Of a stretch of 64,000 bases of DNA, positions 30,535-40,079 are shown in pieces. A model generated the notes under the pieces. That model saw nothing but the letters and a program-made list of their open reading frames with translations. It did not search any database and was not told where the DNA came from. This DNA comes from Tillus elongatus (taxonomy: Eukaryota; Arthropoda; Insecta; Coleoptera; Cleridae): positions 48,723,025-48,787,024 of the forward strand of contig OZ023262.1 in NCBI GenBank assembly GCA_964006375.1, read 5' to 3'. Positions within the stretch are counted from its first letter, which is position 1; the number at the start of each line of letters is the position of its first letter. A program made the translations under genes and the position numbers.

Positions 30535-31836
30535 AATCAATCCTATCGACCTAAAGAGATTTGTGTGCTTTGAATAACGCAAGTCCTCCGCTGAAATACG
30601 CTCTATGTTTCGCACCCTGTTTGGTGCATCTCCAGAAGCCTACGAAAATTACAGCTATGATATACAACTCGTAAATGTCTTAGAATTACCTACCAACGGC
30701 TGAACAATAAAAGGAAAACTTCCTGGTCAGAAACATAGAGAGAGAAATCTCAAAGGAATCTCAAAGGTTTCAGGGCCTGTTACACATCACAAGCACAGAG
30801 AACACACAACAGGGCACCTTAAAAACCCGTTGTTACATGGTCAGAACTATAAAACGATTATTAAAACTTTAAAAACTATATGAAATGGATGCAACAAGTG
30901 GATATTGGAATTTCCGTTCATTGACAGCTGAATTTTGCATCTTGATTATTACATGTGAGGCAGGAATGCAAACAGAACGATGACAGATCGAAAGAATTCA
31001 GAGCCAACAAATGGTGTGGGCACAGAACAGGCAGCCACATCCAAGGATGGGAGCCAACTCTTGGAACCATTCACTCAAGAAACACTGAAATTATGAACTG
31101 TATCTTAAAAAACGGGTTATTGTTTGGGCAGATTTTTGTTATATCTTACCACCTGCCAGTGGAGAAATGAGTTAAAAATAATAAAAAAGAACATTATTCC
31201 ATGTTACCCATTATGTGCAACTTGATATCAGTGAAATAGGCAGAGGCATATCCTGCCGGTTTGAGGTGAAAGGGTAGAGATGCTTGGGCCCGGTGTGGTA
31301 AACACCAGCACCGAAGTACAACACTGTATCACTGAGAAATGGTAACCAAGCAGGATGTGGTCAGCATGATAGTGTATGCTGTTTTATTTTGTACAGGCAG
31401 ATAGAATTATTTGTATTTGGAAGGCAGACTTTTTTATGTCCACTCACCTGGATACATGCGGTACAAGTAGCAACAGAATAATACTTCATGTGATCGAATT
31501 GTGACTTCAAGGCCCAACGGGCATAAATGATGATATGGTACGTCCCAAATCGAGATGTGATGGGAGGAAGAGCACAGAATGTGACAGAGTTGCGTACATC
31601 AGGAGTGAGCGACATCGCACAAATACAGTAAAACTGGCACAATGTCTACACATTATTAGATTATGTCTTTTTATCTAAATATAATAAGAAACTCTAGGTA
31701 TTATTAAGGTTATGAGTGTCAGACCTGGAGTTAACTGTCTCAAGTTCTTGGATGTAACACATCTCTACGGAAGTTTTTTTTTACAGTTTTCGTTCTCTGT
31801 GCAATATATTGGTGTTATAAGTGGTCGAAGTTTATG
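30530..31836 (-). mobile_element. Probable 3' part of Penelope-like element 1
   Basis: Lies downstream of the GIY-YIG remnant on the minus strand. It contains a hammerhead-like motif at 30,607-30,635. No other coding is seen; the assignment of the whole stretch is inference from position. Confidence 0.4.
30607..30635 (-). ncRNA. Hammerhead-like motif
   Basis: Minus strand: CTGGAGAT, stem GCACC / GGGTGC, then GAAAC. The layout matches motifs at 46,690 and 47,250, but the CTGATGA core is degraded. Such motifs occur in the terminal repeats of Penelope-like elements. Confidence 0.4.
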
Positions 31837-32830
31837 TTATGGCCTCCTCGAGTGGGTATGGGATGTTTGGCCTACGTGTTTTAGGTGGCAGGTATCACAC
31901 TCGATACAGTAAACTACGCCTCTACATTTAGCTGTGGGCACCAGGTCTTTCTTGTTCTTAAAAATAGTTATTCGTGAGTACATTGTACTTGGCCGCTTTG
32001 AGGTTTGAGAAACGTGCACAGACACTTATCAGGCGTTCAGTCATTCCCTGTAGGTACGGTGAAATGGCAAATGAGAAGTAGGCCTCTTCTTCTATCTGGT
32101 TTGGGGTTGAATCTACAGGAGCAGGTCAGTTCTGTGAACGTTCATGATTGTTCGGTATAGGCGTGCCAACGAGCAAATTAGAAACGTAATGGCACAGATA
32201 ACCGTTCTTCCTCATTATACCTTTGTATCTTTGCAGAACAGCCTGTCTGAATAATGGGTGTACTATCTCGGCTATCCTTTTCATGATACCCAGAATTACG
32301 TTCTTTTTAGTGATTTTTTTTGGGATCGTAGTAAGGCATATACGAGTAGTTGATATATCTACCTGAGCTAGGTGGCTTCAGATATCAGTCTAATTCGACG
32401 GTACTGTTGAAGTCCCTATATACTCTAGTATCGAGGAAGGAGAGTGACATGTTGTTTTCACTTTCGATTGTGAACTTGATGGAGTCGTCAAAGTTATTGA
32501 ACACGAGTAGGGTGGATTCTGTAGCATTTTCTGGCACGGCCAGTATGAGGTCGTCCATATATTAATATACGGAGGGCAGTTGAAAAGAGCGAAGACGTCA
32601 TCATATTGGCTGGGACAGGTCTAAGGTTACTGCCCATCAGGCATCCAAACAACTGTTTGAAGTATTCACCGTTAAACAGGAAGTACGTTGGCGTTGAAGA
32701 TGAACTCCAGTATGCCTATGAATTCGGCTTTTGGGATGGTGGTATGAAGCTCTAATGAGATGTTGGTGAAGAGTGACACCACGTCCAAGGACACAATCAC
32801 ATACCCAGTATTTATGTTATAATATGTACT
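31837..32830 (-). pseudogene. Penelope-like element 1: RT and GIY-YIG remnant
   Basis: Minus strand in order: SLDVVSLFTNI (RT region near 32,795); a YMDD catalytic box (32,550-32,561) followed by LILAVPENATESTLL; FTIESENNMSLSFLDT; then near 31,880-31,930 VVYCIECDTCHLKHVGQT, the start of a GIY-YIG endonuclease domain. RT followed by GIY-YIG is diagnostic of Penelope-like retroelements. The reading frame is broken by stops (for example before YLKPTSSG) and shifts, and the GIY-YIG domain is cut short, so it cannot be active. The HHR-like motif at 30,607 is in the expected downstream position. Confidence 0.85.
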
Positions 32831-32839
32831 ATGTTTATA

Positions 32840-34035
32840 GTTTTAGGGAAAGTCGACTTATAAGCATTTTAATTGTGCCCCGGAAAATGTTTGTATGTTC
32901 GATAATAACAAAGTTATTGTAATCAAGTTTCGTAGACGGTTCTAGCCTTCAGCCACATCAATAGAGATCCACAAAACCACGCCATTTACAGACAAATGAT
33001 GACGTTACGCACATGCGCAAGCAGCTCTCCTAGAATCACCTATATATACCTGCTGGCTCAACACTGAAAAAAAGAAATATCAACCATTTACGTAATAGAA
33101 AGCGTGTATGACGAGATGTATGAATGCATAAAAAGCAAAAATAGTATGTTAGGATAGAAAATCAAGGAGAAAATGTGTAGCTATTGATGTATCCCCCGTG
33201 GTAATCATCTAAAGGATGGCTGCGGTAGTAAAAGGAATAACTGTTAACACCCTGCGAGTGGAAAATAGGAGGAAGTTACACTGGAATCATTTTTCTTATC
33301 GTTAAGCGATAAATCTTCCCCAGAGCAATATGCGTTTTGCGAATACCCTGTGTATTTTGAGTGTATATAGATAACGATGGACATACACACAAGAAATCCT
33401 TACAAAAAAAAAAAAACAGTTTACGCTGCTCATACTTTTGAGAGTCGTCGAATCCCCTTTTATCCTTTGCTGATCCATTCGATAATGCAAAATTCGTTAG
33501 ATTTGAGAGGATCTCCATAAAAACCGCGCACTCAGATTAAACGTACAAATTCAGAATGCGTATTACGAACGATCCCGATGGCTGTTTAGAATTTATAGGG
33601 ATCACATTAGGGCGATTATTGATGCCTTCAAGGAATGTCTATGCTGCCCTCATCCTGTTGGGCGATTCCGGTGCCAAATGCGCCACAAATTTCAACTAAA
33701 GACTGACGTTCCACCTCAACGATGCCATTAAGGTAATGACCCACATAAACTCGAGCCATCTACATCGGACTATCCGTGGAAAATCTGATGCGTAAAAAGA
33801 AACACACTCTGTGTTACGAAGATAGGAGAAATAATATAATGGAAGCCTTCCATTATAATATATTGTCTGTAAAAAATCTGAATACAAAGTTGAGATGATA
33901 CGATATGGGATCTGCATATTTTTACTATAAAAGTTAGATTAAATTTCTGATATTCCCCACGGAACATTCACATAGAGAAATATTCACATATAACTTAATC
34001 GCCTGGCTGTTCAAATCTTACACGACTCAAGTGCC

Positions 34036-34038
<3 letters not shown>
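32840..34038. other. No confident gene
   Basis: Could include the 5' part of Penelope-like element 1; otherwise AT-rich. Several short overlapping minus frames (33,276-33,967) match nothing I know. Confidence 0.3.

Positions 34039-34118
<80 letters not shown>
34039..34118. repeat. (AT)n microsatellite
   Basis: 80 bp, just upstream of the LINE nest. Confidence 0.98.
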
Positions 34119-34119
<1 letters not shown>

Positions 34120-34122
<3 letters not shown>

Positions 34123-34436
34123 CTTCTTTTAAAAGTGTATACATATATTTGTCGGTAACATCTCCGTTAGATTGGTCAGGTTGGGTTTGTTCTGTTTGTT
34201 TTGTTTCTTTCTCAAAAAATAGTAGGTTACTGTGGGCTTTTTCAGTGTTATTTGTTTGTGGTGTGTAGTTTCTACAGTACTTGACATATTGTATTTGTTG
34301 CGATTTGTTGCCAGTTTATACTTTAAAATGGATGCCTATATCCGAGACTATCAGGTTGAGGAAGTTGATACTATTGTGACGGGTGGCATAGTTGACACGA
34401 GAGCGCAGCTGAGTCACAGTCATAATGTTTTTATTT
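34120..34436 (+). mobile_element. Probable 5' part of an endonuclease-bearing LINE
   Basis: An ATG at 34,328 opens MDAYIRDYQVEEVDTIVTGG and stays open until a Jockey-like insertion begins at about 34,437. A LINE endonuclease frame in the same orientation starts directly beyond that insertion at 41,719. I infer that both belong to one element, with the ATG as its ORF2 or leader start. No homology is recognised in this part itself. Confidence 0.4.
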
Positions 34437-34824
34437 ATTTTTTAATTTCAACAACACACCACGAGGGCTTACAGCCTATATACTATCGTACCGTGGGTGC
34501 TGACAAGGAGGAAAGAGGCAGCTTGTTAATTCTGGACTTGAAGGTTTGGAGGTTCGGATGAGAAGGAAAAACATGTGCCGGCAAGGAATTCCACAACTTG
34601 GAAGTCCTCGGGACAAAAGAGCGGGCATAACAATATGTTCTAAGTCTGGTGACCTGGACAGTAAAAGGGTGAATTCGCTCTGTTCCTCTGGTAGATCTGT
34701 TGGGGGCAGCACGTGGGGAAACTATGGAGGAAAGCTCCTCTGAGCAGTGCCTGTGCAGATATCTATAAAAGAGAGAGAGAGAGAGAGGTCACCAACGGCA
34801 CGTCGGTGGGCAAGGGATGGCAGC
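34437..34824 (-). pseudogene. Jockey-like copy J3, 3' end
   Basis: 3' UTR and C-terminal coding part, complement of about 46,170-46,560 (caacacaccacgagggctta, aaacatgtgccggcaaggaa). It stops at ggatggcagc where the R1/LOA-type element is inserted, and continues at 40,070. Confidence 0.92.
34815..34824. repeat. Target-site duplication, left copy
   Basis: ggatggcagc, repeated at 40,070-40,079. The uninterrupted Jockey-like copy (complement of about 46,164-46,173) has it once. Confidence 0.9.
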
Positions 34825-34975
34825 GGGGGTTAAGGAGTCGCGGGCCAAAGGACTCCAGGGGGCAAGCTGAGGAAGTGGAAATAACAACATAAACTCCCGA
34901 TGAAGCTTTCCCCAAGACCGTCATGCGCGGTAAAAATCCGCATCCTGCACGAGGTGACCCTGCTAATAACTAAAC

Positions 34976-35065
34976 ATGACGGATCTAGACAAGGAGGTCG
35001 AACTAAACTCCCCCAATCTACGGTGTCACGTGACCCGTGCCTATGGATGGATGGCACCAGGGTGA
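34976..35065 (+). other. Upstream short frame in the 5' UTR
   Basis: ATG at 34,976 opens 29 codons (MTDLDKEVELNSPNL...) and stops at TGA, before ORF1. It may be an upstream ORF affecting translation; equally it may be chance. Confidence 0.25.
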
Positions 35066-35182
35066 TGGTGTCGTGAACGGAACCTCTGGAGTACCAGGCA
35101 ACCCTCCAGAGTAACCCGCCTTGCACCACACAGGGGGTTCTGATGGTGTGGACAGTATTTCCCCCATTCTCGTGGGAACAAC

Positions 35183-36340
35183 ATGAAGATTATAAATACA
35201 TATAAAACCAAAACCAATGAGGCTCGAGGAGTGGCTCCGGCTACAGACTTGAGCCTTGAGTCTATCCCGGAAACGGAGACGAGCCAGGGTGCGGCAGCGG
35301 ACTCTGGAGGTCCCACGACCGGCGTAGATACGGGGGATCAGGGGGTAGCTTCGGCCAGAGACCTGTCCCCGACACCCAAGCTGGAGGCTGGGTCCCACCG
35401 GAGGGCGGCGAGCTCCGCGGACTCCGGGGGCCCCTCCACCAGTGAGGACTCTACTGTTAGAGTAGAGGGACTGCCCCGGCAGTCCAAGCGTCTTTCCGGG
35501 GCGCAAAGAAAGAAGCTCCGGAGGGCGCAAAAAATGGCGGCCGGGACCTGGACGGTCGAGAAACCTGTAAAGGCGCAAGAGGGGAGTGCGGGTCAGAAGA
35601 GGACGCGCTCGAACTCTAGCACGCCCACTACAGACAGACGTTCCAAAAGGGCCAGGGTGCCTGTAAAGGCGCAAGAGGAGAGTGCGAGTCGGAAGACGCC
35701 GCGCTCTGGCTCTAGCACGCCTACTACAGACAGACCTCCCAAAGGAACTAAGGCCGGAACACCGGCGCAGACTGGCTCTTACAGGGAGGCTGCGGAGGGC
35801 CTCGGGATGGCGGTGATTGACAGACGCCATCCTGAGGTCACGCTAGACCAGGGGAAGGCGGACCTGATCCAGGCTGCGGTGGTAGCTGCAGTGGACTCTC
35901 TTCAGGAAGGGGAGAGCCCGCCTCAGTTCCACCGGACGCGCCTGACGGGGGGCATCCTCTGGATAACCTGTGCCGGCCCGCAGTCGCGGGACTGGCTGCG
36001 GAAAACGATCGGGGGCCTCGGTCAGATTTGGGAGGGGGCAGACTTGACAGCCGTCGAGCCCAAGGAACTCCCAAAGAGACGCAAGGTCCTCGTACGGATC
36101 CCTGACACCGTCCCGCAGGAGACGGTGATCAGCAGACTTAAGATCCAGAACCCTGAACTGGGGACGCAACACTGGTCGGTTCTAAGCAGGAAGGCAGAGG
36201 AGAAAGGACAGACGCTCGCCTTCTCGATCGACCCGACATCTTACAGAGCCCTTGAAGGAACCTCCTTCAAGGCATTCTGGGGCATGGGAAGGGTTAGCTT
36301 CCGCCCACTGGGGAAGCAATTAAGGGTTAATGGGACTTAG
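35183..36340 (+). CDS. ORF1 protein of the R1/LOA-type element
   Basis: 385 aa. Residues 1-200 are low-complexity, rich in Ser, Thr, Gly and Arg/Lys (a basic KRLSGAQRKKLRRAQK patch near 102-117), fitting nucleic-acid binding. Residues 128-159 and 160-192 are a tandem duplication (PVKAQE...SSTPTTDR twice) from a 96-bp DNA repeat at 35,564 and 35,660. Residues from about 200 form a globular part (WITCAGP, RKVLVRIPDTVP, KIQNPELGTQHWSVL) that resembles the DUF4780-type domain of insect LINE ORF1s; this is my recognition, not a search. No CCHC knuckle is visible. Start ATG at 35,183 follows a long leader. It is expected to form the RNP with element RNA. Confidence 0.85.
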   Translation: MKIINTYKTKTNEARGVAPATDLSLESIPETETSQGAAADSGGPTTGVDTGDQGVASARDLSPTPKLEAGSHRRAASSADSGGPSTSEDSTVRVEGLPRQSKRLSGAQRKKLRRAQKMAAGTWTVEKPVKAQEGSAGQKRTRSNSSTPTTDRRSKRARVPVKAQEESASRKTPRSGSSTPTTDRPPKGTKAGTPAQTGSYREAAEGLGMAVIDRRHPEVTLDQGKADLIQAAVVAAVDSLQEGESPPQFHRTRLTGGILWITCAGPQSRDWLRKTIGGLGQIWEGADLTAVEPKELPKRRKVLVRIPDTVPQETVISRLKIQNPELGTQHWSVLSRKAEEKGQTLAFSIDPTSYRALEGTSFKAFWGMGRVSFRPLGKQLRVNGT

Positions 36341-39300
36341 GTTCCTTCAGGTCAACCTCCAACACAGTAGGGCAGCCACGGCCGGACTACTAATGGCTCT
36401 GAGGAACACGGATGTGGCCCTCATCCAGGAACCGTACTCCTACAAAGGAGAGATCAAGGGACTCGGCGGAGCTAATGGAAAGCTCATCTACAGCAGGTCC
36501 AGCGAGAATCCGAGGGCCTGCATTTTTGTCAGGGAAGGGATAGAGTTTCTCCCTCTAATGAATTTCTGTTCCAGGGACCTGGCAACGATCAAAATCCGAT
36601 GTGGAGGAGCGGATGGGCTGAGGGACATTACTGTCGCGTCAGCCTATCTGCCAGGGGACAGCACGGACCTTCCTCCACCCAACGAATTGGAGCAGCTGAT
36701 GGTGGGTAGCAGAGCAGGTGGATGGCAGACCATCATCGGCATGGATGCGAATGCGCACCATGAGTTGTGGGGTAGCTCGGACACAAACTCTAGGGGTGAG
36801 GCACTTTTACAATTCTTTATGAAATTTAATTTAGACATATTGAATAGAGGTAATAAACCGACATTCGTCACAACACGGCGTGAGGAAGTTTTAGACCTAA
36901 CAGTTTCCACCCAGTTTCTGGGTGACTTTGTTAAAAGCTGGGCTGTGTCTGGGGAAGTGAGTAGCTCAGACCACAGATACATCCGGTTTGAAATCGCCAA
37001 AGTCGAAAGAGAAACGGTATGGTACCGGGACCCCCGCAAGGCGGACTGGGAAGCCTACAGGGCAGACCTAGCTGTGGAACTGCGGGGGGTTGAGAGGGCC
37101 ATAAGGGATTCAATAGACCTCGAGATTGCAGCAGTCCAATTGCGAGACGCAATTACCTCGGCCTATAACGCCAACTGCCCCCTGAAAATGAGGGTGTCCA
37201 CCAGGAACGTCCCATGGTGGAACGAGGACCTCAGGCAAAGGAGGACGCGGGTTCGTAAGCTGTTTAACGCGGCCAAAAGGTCGGGAGCATGGGATGAATA
37301 TAGACAGGCCCTATCGACCTATAACAAAAGACTGAGGGACGCCAAGAAGGAGTCGTGGAGGAGGCACTGCGAAGAAGTGGAAAACACGTCTGAGAGTGCT
37401 CGACTACACAAGATCCTGTCTAAGGGCCCTCAGACTAACATAGGCTCCCTTAGAACACCCACGGGAGGCTTTACAAGCTCGGGGGAGGAAACTATGGAAA
37501 TTTTACTCCAGACGCACTTCCCCGGCTGTAACATAATAAACCAATCACCTCCGGACTGGGAACACTCAGAAATAGAGGCGTCTTATAGGCGGGCATCTAG
37601 AGTAGACTGGACAGTCGCTAAAGAGGTGGTTACCTGGAGCAAAATCAGATGGGCCATTAACAGCTTTAAGCCATACAAATCGCCGGGATTTGATGGAATA
37701 ATGCCCATCATGCTCCAACAGGGGATAGATATACTGGCGCCGGTGCTTACCCTCATTATGAGGGCCAGCCTGGCTCTGGGGTACATTCCGAGGGCATGGA
37801 GACTGGCCAGGGTTGTATTTATTCCTAAACCTGGGCGTCCAACAGACCAGGCAAAGTCCCTGAGGCCAATAAGTCTCATGTCCTTCTTGCTGAAAACAGT
37901 GGAAAAACTGCTCGACCGGCACATTAGGGGCGGTGTACTGGAAGCATATCCTCTACACTGCGGACAATATGCATACAGAGCAGGATTCTCAACAGAAACA
38001 GCACTGCACCAACTGGTGCTGAAACTGGAGAATACGCTGGAGAACAAGGAGGTGGCGCTGGGGGCCTTCCTAGACATAGAGGGGGCCTTTAGTAACACCT
38101 CGTTCGGATCGGTTCTGGCAGCTGCCCGGGAGCGTGGAATAGAGGAGACCTGCTGCAGGTGGATCGGTTCCATGCTCAGGGACAGGGCGGTGTTCACCTC
38201 ACTCGCGGGAGGGACTCTGCTGGCGGGGGTCGCGGCGGGGTGTCCGCAGGGGAGCGTTCTGTCTCCCTTGCTCTGGTGTCTAGTCGTGGACGGCCTGCTG
38301 GGGAGGCTCTCGGGAGGGGGGTATGAGGTACAGGGCTATGCGGACGACATTGTCATCATAGTCCGAGGAAAGGTCACACAGGCAGTGTGGGAGCGTATGC
38401 AGACTGCACTGAAAGTGGTGGAAGGGTGGACGGTTGATCAAGGGCTCGGGGTGAGCCCCGAGAAAGCAACCGTCGTGCCGTTTACGAGGAGGAGGAAGTG
38501 TGAAAGCCACAGAACTCTCACTCTATACGGTAGGAGCGTTCCAATGGCCAGGGAGGTAAAATATCTTGGGGTCGTATTGGACTCTAAGCTAACCTGGAAT
38601 GGTCACATTGGAAAAATACTGCGTAAGGCAGTCATGACCTTAGCCGTCACTAGGCGGCTATATGGAAAAACGTGGGGACTAAGACCTAGTATGGCCCACT
38701 GGCTGTACACAAGGGTGGTCAGACCATCGTTAACATATGCGGCACTGGTCTGGTGGCCTAAGGTGACACAATCCAGTGCCAAACAAAAACTAGGCAAGAT
38801 CCAAAGGATGGCTTGCCTAGGCATCACAGGGGCCATGTCTTCAACCCCAACAGCCGCCATGGAGGTGTTGCTGGATCTACCCCCCCTACACTTCGTTATT
38901 ATGGGAGAGGCCAGGCTAGGACTATACAGACTAGCCTGCAATGGTAGACTGAAGATCAACCCAGGCTTCAGGGGCCACTGCAAAATTCAGGAGATCGTGA
39001 AGGAACCCATGCTTGAAATGAGGTCAGACTTCGCGAGCCCGCGAATGTGCAGGGAAAACAACTTCACAGTGGAAATCCCTGATCGCGGGGCATGGCGGGA
39101 GGAGACACCGGGCATACCACGGGACGCGCTCGTCTGGTTCACGGACGGATCTGGCGGGGAGCGTGGGACGGGGGCAGGTGTTTACTCGGAAGGACCGAGG
39201 GTAAGTCACAGTATTTCCCTCGGAGCCCATGCAACGGTGTTTCAGGCCGAGATGTACGCCATCCTGCACTGTGTGCGGGAGAACAAGAGGAGGGGCTACA

Positions 39301-39974
39301 CCAACAAGCGGATCCTCATAGCCACAGACAGCCAGGCAGCCCTTAAGGCACTAAGTAGCCCACGGGTAAATTCCTGGCTGGTGAGTGAGTGCCGAGACGA
39401 GACGAGCGACCTGGCTGGGCAGAATGAGGTGACCCTCATCTGGGTGCCGGGTCACTCGGGGGTCAAAGGCAATGAAGAAGCTGACAGTCTCGCAAAGAGG
39501 GGGTCAGCAGAACCATTTATGGGACCAGAACCGGCTCTGGGCGTGTCAAAGAGCACTGCCAGGGGAGCCATTAAGTCCTGGGTCAGAAACCAACACAAGG
39601 TGTACTGGGCGGACTGTCCAGGGCTCAGACATGGGAAGTCAATAATTGACGGACCCAGTTCAAAGAGAGCTGTGGAGCTGCTAAACCTTAGCAGAGGACA
39701 GCTCAGAAACACAACAGGTCTCTTGACGGGACACATGGCCGTCAAGAAACACCTACATAAAATGGGGCGGTTCGAAGGGGACCTCGCATGCAGACTCTGC
39801 GGCGAGGGGGAGGAATCAGCCCAGCACATCTTGTGCGAGTGTATAGCTCTGGACCGGAAAAGACAACTGAGCTACGGTCACTCTAGACCGGAGACAGAGC
39901 AATATAAAACTTCACCCTACCAATCGCTGTGCAGACTAGTTCAAGGCACAGTGATTTTGGAATGGGTGGAGTAA
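36330..39974 (+). CDS. ORF2: endonuclease-RT-RNase H polyprotein
   Basis: 1,214 aa, uninterrupted. Residues 1-225 are an APE-type endonuclease: Glu34 (LIQEPY), Asp139/Asn141 (GMDANAHHELWG), Asp214-His215 (SSSDHR). Residues about 430-740 are the reverse transcriptase: FLDIEGAFSN at 580, GCPQGSVLSPLLW at 638, YADD at 670-673; the thumb has KYLGVVLD at 744. Residues about 930-1,060 are an RNase H with all four acids: Asp939 (FTDGS), Glu974 (QAEMYA), Asp1000 (ATDSQAA) and Asp1052 (GNEEADSLA). A C-terminal zinc knuckle follows (Cys1154, Cys1157, His1166, Cys1171). It nicks target DNA and copies the element RNA there. Its start overlaps ORF1 by 11 bp in another frame, suggesting coupled translation. 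Confidence 0.95.
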   Translation: MGLRFLQVNLQHSRAATAGLLMALRNTDVALIQEPYSYKGEIKGLGGANGKLIYSRSSENPRACIFVREGIEFLPLMNFCSRDLATIKIRCGGADGLRDITVASAYLPGDSTDLPPPNELEQLMVGSRAGGWQTIIGMDANAHHELWGSSDTNSRGEALLQFFMKFNLDILNRGNKPTFVTTRREEVLDLTVSTQFLGDFVKSWAVSGEVSSSDHRYIRFEIAKVERETVWYRDPRKADWEAYRADLAVELRGVERAIRDSIDLEIAAVQLRDAITSAYNANCPLKMRVSTRNVPWWNEDLRQRRTRVRKLFNAAKRSGAWDEYRQALSTYNKRLRDAKKESWRRHCEEVENTSESARLHKILSKGPQTNIGSLRTPTGGFTSSGEETMEILLQTHFPGCNIINQSPPDWEHSEIEASYRRASRVDWTVAKEVVTWSKIRWAINSFKPYKSPGFDGIMPIMLQQGIDILAPVLTLIMRASLALGYIPRAWRLARVVFIPKPGRPTDQAKSLRPISLMSFLLKTVEKLLDRHIRGGVLEAYPLHCGQYAYRAGFSTETALHQLVLKLENTLENKEVALGAFLDIEGAFSNTSFGSVLAAARERGIEETCCRWIGSMLRDRAVFTSLAGGTLLAGVAAGCPQGSVLSPLLWCLVVDGLLGRLSGGGYEVQGYADDIVIIVRGKVTQAVWERMQTALKVVEGWTVDQGLGVSPEKATVVPFTRRRKCESHRTLTLYGRSVPMAREVKYLGVVLDSKLTWNGHIGKILRKAVMTLAVTRRLYGKTWGLRPSMAHWLYTRVVRPSLTYAALVWWPKVTQSSAKQKLGKIQRMACLGITGAMSSTPTAAMEVLLDLPPLHFVIMGEARLGLYRLACNGRLKINPGFRGHCKIQEIVKEPMLEMRSDFASPRMCRENNFTVEIPDRGAWREETPGIPRDALVWFTDGSGGERGTGAGVYSEGPRVSHSISLGAHATVFQAEMYAILHCVRENKRRGYTNKRILIATDSQAALKALSSPRVNSWLVSECRDETSDLAGQNEVTLIWVPGHSGVKGNEEADSLAKRGSAEPFMGPEPALGVSKSTARGAIKSWVRNQHKVYWADCPGLRHGKSIIDGPSSKRAVELLNLSRGQLRNTTGLLTGHMAVKKHLHKMGRFEGDLACRLCGEGEESAQHILCECIALDRKRQLSYGHSRPETEQYKTSPYQSLCRLVQGTVILEWVE

Positions 39975-40069
39975 GACTAGGGGTATGCACAATCAACCAA
40001 GGGTTGCGGTGCTATCGGGGCGGCAAGGCCGCGGACGAGCCCTGAGGGAACAAAAAAAAAAAAAAAAAA

Positions 40070-40079
40070 GGATGGCAGC
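40070..40079. repeat. Target-site duplication, right copy
   Basis: ggatggcagc, directly after the A tail of the R1/LOA-type element. Confidence 0.9.

Larger units (their letters stand above)
34824..40069 (+). mobile_element. R1/LOA-type non-LTR retrotransposon, apparently intact
   Basis: About 5.25 kb: a 5' UTR of about 360 bp, ORF1, ORF2 overlapping it by 11 bp, a short 3' UTR with a GCGGC-AAG-GCCGC hairpin (40,020-40,032), and an 18-base A tail. It is much more GC-rich than the rest of the window. Flanked by a 10-bp target duplication. Both frames are open, so it is either active or recently inserted. Clade placement (R1, LOA or a related RNase H-bearing group) would need a tree. Confidence 0.93.

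Noticed and set aside
35018..36172. Long minus-strand frames, including 270 codons
   Set aside because: Antisense of ORF1/ORF2 of the GC-rich retrotransposon; Arg/Pro-rich shadow composition.
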